DNA from: Verticillium longisporum | Lineage: Eukaryota; Ascomycota; Sordariomycetes; Glomerellales; Plectosphaerellaceae | Length of the DNA stretch: 64,000 nt | Assembly: GCA_019188255.1 (NCBI GenBank) | Contig: JAETXT010000009.1 | Location: 2,356,001 to 2,420,000 of the forward strand | Reading direction: 5' to 3' | In this document: positions 22,322 through 32,800 of the stretch, piece after piece | How positions within the stretch are numbered: position 1 is the first letter of the stretch | How the letters are laid out: every line of letters begins with the position of its first letter | The notes under the pieces: model-generated | Seen by the model: only the letters and a program-made list of their open reading frames with translations | Databases searched by the model: none | What the model was told of the DNA's origin: nothing | Position numbers and translations under genes: made by a program

Positions 22322-25300
22322 ATGGCTGACGCAGCCGGCGATTCAGGTACGTTGCAATTGCACCACCGAACTCGTCAGTGATTGAATCTGTCTTCTAATG
22401 TTGCACGTCCTCGCAGCCGGGTCGAACTTGAATCTCACTCCCGAGGAGAAGCGTGTTTTTGGTCAGTTGTTTAGGCAAGCCGATACCGACGGTGTTGGCG
22501 TGGTTACTGGTGAAGTTGCTGTCAAATTCTTTGACAAGACACGGCTGGACTCCAAAGTCCTAGGAGAGGTGAGTTGCTCCCCCCCCCCGCCCCGGCGAAA
22601 CATAGAAACATGTGGGTGCGGTTTGGGCAGAAGATGCTAACTACTGTTTGCGCAACAGATATGGCAGATAGCCGACAGTGAGAACAGGGGCTTCCTGACC
22701 CCGGCGGGCTTCAGCGCTGTTCTGCGCTTGATCGGTCATGCCCAAGCAGGCCGCGAACCGACGACTGAGCTGGCTTCCCAACCCGGGCCGTTGCCCCATT
22801 TCGACGGCTTCCAGCTCCCCGGCCTTTCGTCGCCTCCCCCACCGCCACCAGCGGCGCTACAGGCCCAGGGCACTGGCGGGCCTGTTCGAATTCCGGCATT
22901 GACCCCCGAGAAGGTCAATCAATATGCCGGGTTGTTCGAGCGGCAGGCCTTGCAGCCCGGGGGCCTGCTCCCCGGCGATCAGGCCAAGTCCATCTTCGAG
23001 AAGGCTGGTCTGCCAATCGAGGTGCTGGGACGGATCTGGCAATTGGCCGACACTGAGCAACGAGGTGCTCTTGTGCAGACCGAGTTTGTCATTGCTACGC
23101 ACCTACTCACCTCGATGAAATCGGGCGCGCTCCGTGGTCTTCCCAGTATCCTGCCAGCACCGCTCTACGAGGCAGCCACAAGACGTTTGGCCGCTCCACG
23201 TCAGTCGCCGACGGCTACGGGTCACATCTCGGCCATCCCTCGACAGCTGAGCGGCTCGGCACCCATACGCACAGGCAGCCCTCTCGGGCGTCCGCCCATC
23301 ACAGCGCAATCGTCAACGGTGTCTGGGCCAGACTGGCTTGTCACGCCAGCCGACAAAGCGCGCTTTGATCAGCTCTACGACGACCTCGACAAGCCACGCA
23401 AGGGATACATCACGGGAGAAGAGGCAGTGCCTTTCCTTAGCCAGTCTAGCCTTCCTGAAGATGCCCTGGCGCAGATTTGGGACCTGGCCGACTGTAATTC
23501 GGAAGGCGTCCTGAACCGTGACACTTTCGCTGTGGCCATGTATCTTATTCGCCAACAGCGCACCAGACGTGATGGCTCTTCAGCATTGCCACCAACGCTA
23601 CCCCCCAACCTTGTCCCACCGAGCATGCGACAGCGGACTCGCCCCGCAGCTACGACGGGCTCTCCCTTTGACGCTCCCGCACCTCCGCCACAAGTTCAGC
23701 CTCCCGTCGCGGCGCCCAAGTCAGCTCTGGATGACTTGTTTGGTCTGGATGCGACCCCTACGCCAGCTGTACAAGCCCAGGTGGCGCAAAACACGGGCGG
23801 TTCAAACGCCGTTGATCCATTCGCTGCGGGCGCCAACATACAGACCCCATCATCCCCCGCAAAGCCCTCGTCGCCGGCGAACACTCAGTTTAAGCCCTTT
23901 GTCCCTTCATCCTCTTTTGGGCGAGGCCTGACTGTTCATGGCACTGGAGACTCGGCTGGCTCTGGTGTTGGATCCAACAGAGCGGTTGGCGGAGCGTCGG
24001 ATGATCTCCTGGGCGATAACGACCCCGAGATCAGCAAGAAGCTCACAAGTGAGACTGCCGAGCTGGCCAATCTATCCAACCAGGTAGGATCTCTGTCAAA
24101 GCAGATGCAAGAGGTTCAAGGGCAGCGAAATGCCTCACAGAACGAGTTCAACCAAGCTAGCGCACAGAAGAAGAACTTTGAGCAGCGCCTTGCACAGCTG
24201 CGCACGCTTTACGAGAAGGAGGCTGGCGATGTGCAGGCTCTGCAACAGCAGCTCAGCGATGCACGCAAGGAGACTCAGAAGCTCCAGGCAGAATGCATGC
24301 AGCTCGACACGACGTACCGAGATCTGCAGACGCAGCACCAGCAGGTGCTGAGCAGTCTCGAGGCTGACCGACACGAAAATACCGGACTGAAGGAGAAGAT
24401 CAGAGCGGTCAACGCTGAAGTCGCCCAGCTCAAGCCTCAAATCGAGAAGCTCAAGTCAGAGGCGAGGCAGCAAAAGGGCCTGGTTGCCATCAACAAGAAG
24501 CAACTCTCGACGAACGAAGCCGAGCGAGAAAGGCTACAGTCTGAGGCAGCCGATCTCGCCAAGAGCCAGAGTGAGGCCCTCTCCAGGCAAGATACTGGCT
24601 CATCGCTTCCCGGCTCTGCATCTGTGGCCAGTCCGGCAGCGTCTGTAGCCAGCGCGAACAACCCGTTCTTCAAGCGAACCGGAAGTACCGACATCATGGG
24701 AGCCTTTGCCTCTCCAGCGATCAAGTCTTCTCCCGCCGATCAATCGTTTGACGACATATTTGGCCCTTCGCAGCCTCCCACCCGGTCGACTGACACCCCG
24801 ACCCCTCACATCACGTCTTTCAAGCCGCAAACCAGAGGAACAACTACTGGCAGTGACAGCTCTTGGGCCACACCACCTGCTGCGTCCCCTACCATGAGTC
24901 GCCAGCAGACCTTGACCGCCGAGCCCCTGCGCCACCCGAGTCCCGTCAGATCAGTTCAAGCTTCCTGCCTTTTTCGGACGCATCTGAATCGCTTTCCTCG
25001 TCTCGCGCCGTGTCCCCACCAGCCTCCCGAGCTGGCGAGCCCTTCGAGTCTGTTGTCGCAACACCCACACAGGGACCCCCAGGTGCGTTCCCAGACGAAC
25101 CGGCTCCCACTGGTGAGGGCTCCGAGACTCTTCGCGAGGCGGGTTCAGCTAGCGAAAGCAAGGTCAGCGGAAATGACGGCCCATCAGCTGCAATCGGCGC
25201 TGTTGGCGCGACGACGGGTGGTGGAGGGGGTGATCCTTTTGCTGCCACGGATGAAGACAAGGCAAAGTCGGATTTTGACAACGCCTTTGCAAGCTTCACC

Positions 25301-26441
25301 AAGGCTCACAAGGCCCCTGAAAAGTCCAGTAACGAGCCCACCAAGCCAGCTGGGGCATTTGACTCCGAGTTCCCCCCCATCTCCGAGCTGGAGAGAGACG
25401 ACGACTCTGATACGGCCAGCGAGGGTGGTGGATTTGATGACGATTTCGCGCCTGCTTCGCCTCCCAAGAAGCAGAACGAGGCTCCTGCTGTTGCACCTTT
25501 CGGCGATGGATCAGCGGCGACTCAGGTGCCGGTGCCCAGTGCTACTGTGACGGATTCGAGTCTAACTGCAGCAAAGACCAACAGGTTTGTCGCCTCTATG
25601 CTTCAACCGTGCAATGTGGCACCAAGGGTCGGACATGCCTGCTGACATGCACAGTGAATTTACAGCACCCACTAGTTCGCTCCAGCATGAGTCGACAAGC
25701 CCGGCCACACCCCAGAACGACAACCCGTTCGCACCGCCAGCTACAAGCGGTGCAAACGCACTGAGCCAACCATTCGACCAAGCGCCCCAAGCCAAAGGGG
25801 TCTTTGATGATCTAGACGACGATTTTGACGGTCTCGAAGACGCCAAAGAGGGTTCAGCTGACGATGACTTCCAAACAATCTCGAGATCCGGTTTGGACGA
25901 CTTCAATCCCGTCTTCGACAGCAGCCCCCTCAAAGCCAGACAAAGAGGGAGCCTGCGACGGCTCCATTTGGGCAGGAGAGCAGCTACGACTTTGGCAGCG
26001 CGTCCACCACGTCAGCTGCTCCTGCTGGCGCAGGTGCTGGTACAGCTGGGCCCGACAAGAGCTCGGCCGATGCCCATGATTGGGACTCCATCTTCGCGAC
26101 TCTAGACTCCCCCAACGGCTCCGCCATAGGTACCGCCGCTCCTTTGAATGCTCCGGCCTCAGTCGCGACCCCAGTCGCGGCCCCGGCCGCAGCACCCGTT
26201 GCCGAACCGGAGTCGAGGCCTTTGCCCACCAGGGGCTTGACCGAGGATGGCAAAGATGATGACCCGATTCTCAAGAACCTGACCAACATGGGATACTCTC
26301 GATCCGACGCACTCCTGGCCCTCGAGAAGTACGACTACAACTTGGAAAGAGTAAGCCGAGCACCGATCACCTATTAATTGTATTGGGGACTAACGAGACA
26401 TCAATTTCCAGGCTGCCAACCACCTCGCGAGCCAGTCGTGA
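22322..26441 (+). CDS. EDE1: EH-domain endocytic scaffold EDE1/Eps15, with two apparent single-base frameshifts
   Basis: Early-arriving clathrin endocytosis scaffold at the plasma membrane. Exons 22322-22346, 22417-22568, 22659-25584, 25655-26350 and 26412-26441 would encode about 1,276 residues if two missing bases are allowed. EH1 (LTPEEKRVFGQLFRQADTDG, IWQIADSENRGFL) is followed by EH2 from about residue 140 (IWQLADTEQRGAL) and EH3 from about 285 (IWDLADCNSEGVL). A long coiled coil covers about 510-705, then a Ser/Pro/Phe-rich acidic region with NPF motifs (NNPFFKR, DNPFAPP). A C-terminal UBA domain (LKNLTNMGYSRSDALLALEK, LERAANHLASQS) binds ubiquitin. Reading moves from frame 0 to frame 2 at C runs 24924-24927 and 25925-25929. 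Similarity resumes immediately in the shifted frame each time (APPESRQISSSFLPF; APFGQESSYDFGS). It is either assembly error or a broken allele; the identity is certain. Confidence 0.88.
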
Positions 26442-27559
26442 CAGCGATGAGGGGACCGAGTCGTAAATAGCGAGTAGGGGTGGTAATTGTGATAATGGTG
26501 GCAGTAGTCCAGCTTGGATCTAGTTTTTCTCTACATTCCCTTGAAGCGCCTTCTTCCAGCTTTCTCGTTTCAATTTCTTCAGACGATGCTTCACGCCTGT
26601 TGTGCGGCACATATGTCTTCGTTTCAGCAAGGGCAAACCGTTCCGCCAGCTGCCAGGCCAATGCCTCGGTACATGATCCTCCCAGTGTATGTAGGCTGTA
26701 GAATAATAGGCTTGATCCAATTGATGCCCCAATGCCGAGGCTCTGTGTTTGATGTTGTTTGTTCACGACGCAACGTGTCGTTGTAGAGTTAGCGAACCTA
26801 CTGGATATCTATATGATCGAAGCCCCATATGTAGACGTAATGACTAGGCCTTGTATACCCATCACATGCGATTCTTCATCCGGTTTCTGATTTCAGCGAC
26901 ACTATAGGGGAATCATTGCACTGTCTCCTGCCAGAGAGAAGACACCTCTGCCAAGCGCTGCCGATGCAAGTAGAACGGCTACTCCCGGGCTTGCAGATGT
27001 GGCCGGACATATAAAAGGCGGCAGTGTCCCGAGGTAATCTTCCTCCGCAGTGGGAGCCGCGTACAGACGATGGAGCAGGACTGGGTCTTGCCTAGGCAAA
27101 CATTGCTGCATCGCAACTCTACCAAGGCAAAAGACAAGGCAGTGGAGGTAGATACGCTTGGTACGCCAGGATGGCACCATACTATGCCGACAGGACCCGA
27201 ATGTACTGAATGCTGGCCAATGAGTGCGTGCGATAAGCCAGGGCAACAAGTCCGCTAGCTGATACCAACCTTATACGACGGGGACCACCCCTAACAGGTC
27301 CCACGCTGCCCATAGCTCTGGAAGCCATGTCCGACGCCGGACAGCCAGACAAAAATTTCCTGGTGTAGAGCTACATGACTGTTGAGCAGCGCGCGATCTA
27401 GCATCCTCCCCTTTTCCGCAACACCACAGCTCGACACAACTACCACGACCCGGCATTCAGTCCCGGATTTTGAATCAAGATTCTGGTGACCCGCGGATTG
27501 TACGCAAACATCGAACAAATCCACCGATACACCCCTAAACCCTCGAACATCACGAAATT
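26442..27559. other. Intergenic stretch between EDE1 and GGC1
   Basis: About 1.1 kb. Short open frames only, without similarity, and no repeat of note. The last part is the GGC1 promoter. Confidence 0.6.
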
Positions 27560-28838
27560 ATGTCTCCACCGTCAGTCTCGGGTCGTCAGAAGGAGTCGAA
27601 CCTGGCCAGGCTCCTTGGATCCGGTAACGTGGCAACACCCATCGGCCATTTACCTACGGCCACTGATACGTACAAACTACAGGGTCCGCTGGTATTGCCG
27701 AGCTGGCCGTCTTCCATCCAGTGAGAACATGATCGAACGCAACACCACGACCCATACCTTCTGACACCAAGTGCACCTAGGTCGACACCATTGCGAAGCG
27801 TCTCATGAGCAACCAGACCAAGGTGCGATTCACATAGCCACCTGTTGCGTTTCTCCGCGCTCTGACAACGAAGCAGATTACGAATGCCACCGAGTTGAAC
27901 AAGGTTGTCTTCAAGGACACTGCGAACGCGGCAGCTGGCCGCAAGTTCTTCTCCTTGTTCCCCGGCCTGGGCTATGCTGCTGGCTACAAGGTCCTCCAGA
28001 GGATATACAAGTACGGCGGCCAGCCCATCGCGCGCGATTACCTGGACACCCACTATGGTCGTGATTTTGAGCAAGCCTTTGGCAAGAAGACGGGCAAGGC
28101 CGTGATGCACTCAACGGCAGGCAGGTGAGATTGTTCCGTGTTTTGCGGTCTGGTGATGAACGACCTCGGCTAACTGAGCTCGACAGCCTGATTGGTATCG
28201 GTGAGATTGTTCTTCTGCCGCTGGATGTTCTTAAGATCAAGAGGCAGACGAACCCCGAGGCTTTCCGCGGAAGGGGTGTGTTCAAGATTGTCGCCGACGA
28301 GGGCTTCGGGCTGTACAGGGGCTGGGGCTGGACCGCAGCGCGTAACGCTCCCGGATCTTTTGCGGTATGCGGTTCTCTTTCGATGGCTTGTACTACGGAC
28401 ACTGACAAGATGTTGCGCAGCTTTTCGGAGGTTCCGCTTTCGCCAAGGAATTCATCTTCCACCTTGAGGATTACAACAAGGCCTCGTGGTTCCAGAACTT
28501 TGTGGCGTCTATTGCCGGTGCCTCTGCTTCCCTGGTCGTTTCTGCGCCGCTGGATGTCATCAAGACGAGGATTCAAAACCGCAACTTCGACAACCCCGAG
28601 GGTGGATTCAAGATTCTCAGCAAGATGGCCAAGAACGAAGGCCTGTCCAGTTTCTTCAAGGGCCTCGTTCCCAAGGTACGTTGTACAAGCACGGACGCGC
28701 CGCGCCTTACGCTGGTCCAACGAGCTGTGGCTAATTACAATTCACCTCTAGTTGTTGATGACCGGCCCGAAGCTCGTCTTCTCGTTCTGGCTGGCTCAGA
28801 CGCTGATTCCTGCCTTCGATGGCATGCTGCCTAAATGA
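27560..28838 (+). CDS. GGC1: Mitochondrial GTP/GDP carrier
   Basis: Inner-membrane carrier of the SLC25 family. The yeast ortholog Ggc1/Yhm1 exchanges GTP for GDP and affects mitochondrial iron and genome maintenance. Seven exons: 27560-27623, 27683-27720, 27781-27822, 27877-28124, 28187-28364, 28421-28675 and 28752-28838, giving 303 residues. The three carrier signatures are present: HPVDTIAKR, LPLDVLKIK and APLDVIKTR. Regions characteristic of Ggc1 rather than other carriers include FPGLGYAAGYKVLQRIYKYG, SLIGIGEIVLLPLDVLK, RGWGWTAARNAPGSFALFGG and TRIQNRNFDNPEGG. Two consecutive exons are only 38 and 42 nt long. All junctions keep frame and restore conserved sequence. Confidence 0.95.
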
Positions 28839-29830
28839 TCTACCGGTGTCGGTGGTTAGGACGACCTGCCAACGCATCGATCGAGGCGGTTTTGGAACTG
28901 CGGTCCACGATTGACTTTGCCATGACCGATGACGTTGGCTACAGATGGTGGTCATGCTGATGGGCGCGACCCGGAACGCTTTGATAGAGTGCATGCTTCA
29001 TTGCATGGCGCACCTCGATGTATAACAGAAATGAAATTTTAATTGAAGATCTTGGGAATCACACGGGAGTGTTCAGCAGCTGGACAGTCTTCTGTATTGA
29101 AGCCCTATGCCATGATTGCTGGCGGCGTCGAAGGGAACGTTGACAGCTGTGACATGACTGAGCCAATAGAGACAGAGCCAGCTATCTACCTACGTATGGG
29201 CCTGGCTTCGGTACATGCACAGTCGAGGCCAAACTGTTTTGATCCACGAGACTTGGCCAGGCGGATAAGGTACCGACGGCAATCTGAGGTAACTCTAGTG
29301 AGCTCCATGGGTGGTAGCTCAGCTTTGGTGGTCCCGACCCAGTCTGGGGCCTTATCGGGTTCACGTAGGCAAGTGACGTGCCAGCTTGACCCCCAACTCA
29401 GGCGTTGCTGTAGCAACATGGCAGCAACACAAGGGCCTTGGGTGCGTCACCAACCCATTGACAGAGCAAGGCAGGGGGTGCCAGCTATCCAACCAGGTAG
29501 GGATCCCCTCTACGACTAGCTCGCATATCAATAAACGAACCTCCAAGTCCACCTCGTCCGAGCTTTCCATGTTGGTATACAATCGACAACACCAAGCTGG
29601 TCGCCAGGCCGAACACAGCCGCCCTTGTTACTATTCCTCTCTCGCCTGATTATATTGCGCTTTGAACTACTCGAGGTCTGACAAAGACGACAAGCCAGGA
29701 GCTTGCGTATCAACGCACTACCCTTCTTTTGATTGGGAAAAAAACCCCATCAAGAGGAAACATTCCAACCATCCGCGACATCCTCTCCAGAGACCCTCAA
29801 CATTCCAACTCAATCAGGACCGCTGCCGGA
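28839..29830. other. Intergenic stretch between GGC1 and the coiled-coil gene
   Basis: About 1.0 kb. A TAGCTCAGCTTTGG string at 29325-29338 resembles a tRNA A box but has no matching T-arm or acceptor stem downstream. No gene is visible. The last 150 bp are presumably leader sequence of the next gene. Confidence 0.55.
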
Positions 29831-32800
29831 ATGCCGCTCATGGACCGTGACCACTCTTGGGAGGGAGAAGGCCATCTCAGGCATCAGCACTCGGCATCTT
29901 CTGATCATGGTCGAGCACTCATTCCCATGTACGTGCAAGCTCGTCAGAGTTTCTTACTAAACACCATGTTTTCGTGTGTTTCGGCAGAATGACTTGGTCC
30001 AAGCTAATCCGCCAAAGGTGGGATAGCTCTGATCCCGAACGCGCGCCTCCGCCACTTCCACTCAATCCTCAGTCGCCTAGCATCTCGCCACGAAAGGGCA
30101 CTTCGAGCGCAATACAGTCTGCTCACGCTACACTCGCCGAAAGGGCCCGCGAGAGCAGCGGCATGCCCAGCCCTTTGACCAAGCGCACAAACGATAGCTC
30201 CCCAGACAAGTCTCTTGTCAGAGGTCCTCAACACCGACGGATGCAATCGCTTCACACCGGCACCGTCCGCGACATCAGCCTCTTGCTCGAAAACGGGCCT
30301 GCGCCTTCCTCTCCCACGAAACCTGCCGAGAAGAACTTGCGCCCATCAACCCCTTCCAGGGCACCACACAGCTTCTCCGAGTCGGTCCTGTCCGACAAGG
30401 AGAACCACGCCATCGTCACCTCTCCAACGCCGGGGCCGAGCTTGACGCCGATCGTCCGTCCGACGGCCCGCAGAACATACCAAAGCATCCTCGGAGACAA
30501 CACGCCGCCACAGTCCGCAACCATGCTGGCCCTTCAACACGTGCCCTCTCCGGCCCCGGCCCCGAAGGAGGCCGAATCACCTCTCCAGAATGCCAATCCG
30601 GCACCCACATCGACGGCCCTCGTGCGTGCTCCGCTGAACTTTGATGGGCTTTCCAATCAGATCTTGAGCCTTACCAACATAGCGACTGCGCTTCAGAGGG
30701 ACATGGCGCAACTGAGCCGTCGCAGCCGGGACAATGCGACCGATCTCTCTAGTCTCAAAGAAGCCACGACGGCCCGAGACGAAGATATCCGTAAAAGCAT
30801 CCGCGAAATGATCACCAATCTCAACGAGGTCAATTCCCGACCGCTCTCGCGTGACCCTTACGGTTCAGGGTTATATCTCGACAACAAACCACACTACGGC
30901 TCGGTATCGAAGCCTGCCAGGCCCTTCTCCCTCCCCAGGATCCCGTCCCCCACCACCTTCTCAGCCTCCTTGGACCGCGATTCCGTCAGCACACCATCGT
31001 TGTGCTCTCAGGATGCATCCAGCTCAGTCGCCATCCTTGAAAAGGTCATGCGGGATATGGGCACCAAAGAAGGGCAGGACTTGCTCTTGAGTCGTCTGTC
31101 CGAGGTTGCTGATAGGCTAGCTGGTGTGGCCCCGGCAGCAAAGGTTGAAGAACTACTCAACCTCGCCAAGAAGAGTTCACAACACGCTATTGTGCGTGGG
31201 CAGGACAATATCTCCCCAAACCGCAATCCAAACTACGCCGACAAGAGGTCTGTCAATCTGGAGGGCGGGTTCGATGACAACTCGCCCGGCCCGGTAGCGC
31301 ATAGAATGGCAGCTCTTGCCCGCGATGACAACCGGCATAACTCCTCTGCCCTGACCGTCAAAGCCAGTGAACCCCTGAGTGACGACTTTGTCAAGGTCAT
31401 CCGCGGTGTCAAGGACAGTATTGCTCAAAGCGGTGGTCTCACGGCCGAGGTCAAGGCTCTCGTCCGCGAGCTTCGAGGTGAAGTCCTCGGCATGGGCCGC
31501 GAAATCGGCCGCAGACTCGATGAGGTCAAGGACACGGGCAGTGCCACCGATGAAGCTGCCAGCAAGGAAGAGATTGCTAAGATCGTCGACGAGGGTCTCG
31601 ATCAGATGAAGGAACAGATCAGTGAACTGGTCCGGGAACACCGACGATCGTCCACTGCATCAGCCACGTCTCGTGCCAATACGATCGACTACCAGGAAAT
31701 CTACAACGCCATGCGAGCTGCTCTCCGTGACGCGAAGGCCGCCGGGCCGGAAACTCCAGACCTCAGCCGAGAAGACGTTGTTGAGGCTGTCAGGCTAGCT
31801 TGGGAAGATTACAAGCCGCAGGTTGAAGCCGAGGAACTGTCATTCGGTAGGGAAGATGTCCTTGAATACCTCAAAGAAGGACTTCAGGACTACGTGGCGC
31901 AAGACGACAGGAATCCTGGCGCCACTAGAGATGAGGTCTTCCAGGCCGTGGTTGAAGGTCTGAAGCATTTCGTGCCACCAAGAATGGATTCTGCAACGGC
32001 ACTATCACGCGATGAGATTCTTGACGCCGTACGAGAATGCTTGGAGGAATTCGAATTCCCTGTCGCACCATCAGCCATGAACGCAGAGCTCTCTCGTGAC
32101 GACATGGTTCACGCAGTCCAGGAGGGTTTGCGAGGGTTCGATTTTCCTCAACCCACCTCGCTCCTTGCACCACCACGCGACGACAACGACATCAGTTCGC
32201 GCCTTCAACAGTTGATGGACTATCTACGCCAGGAGTTTAGCGCAGTCTCTGAAGAAGCCAAACAGAATGTTGCCGCCAATGGGCGGGACACAGAGCAGGT
32301 GCTCGACGCGACCAAGGACGGCCTTGAGAGGCTCCGCAACGACATGGAGGAATTGATGAGCCATATAAACCTCGAGCGTGGCACGAGCGTGGAACAAGAA
32401 GAGCTCATGGAAACTCTGGCTGAGGCATTGGACGGTCTACGAGACGAAATGGCTTCCCTGGTCCAGAAGGCCACAGAGGACTCCAGACTCATGATGGAGT
32501 CCCACATGGACTCGCTACGCGACACAGTTCACTCATCCATGGTCCCGGTCAGTCCTCAGAACAACAATGCAGACGTCCTCGAAGCAGTCAAAATCGGCCT
32601 CGACAGCGTGCGAGCCGAGATGCATCGCCCTTTCGCTGGCCATGCCGAGATCCTGGATGCTCTCCACGAAGGCTTGGCAGACCTACGCTCCAGCATTGAT
32701 AAGGTCGGCGACCGACCGGTGGATCTCCCGGCCAACGATGAGATCCTAGATGCTCTGAAAGCAGGCCTGGATGGTGTCCGGTCAGATATCGACGCGCTGC

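Noticed and set aside
29319..29390. Second tRNA-like stretch (TAGCTCAGC... then GGGTTCACG)
   Set aside because: The T-stem and acceptor stem do not base-pair, so cloverleaf folding fails.
29043..29519. 158-codon plus-strand frame downstream of GGC1
   Set aside because: No conserved motif, and it does not splice to anything. It lies in ordinary intergenic DNA.
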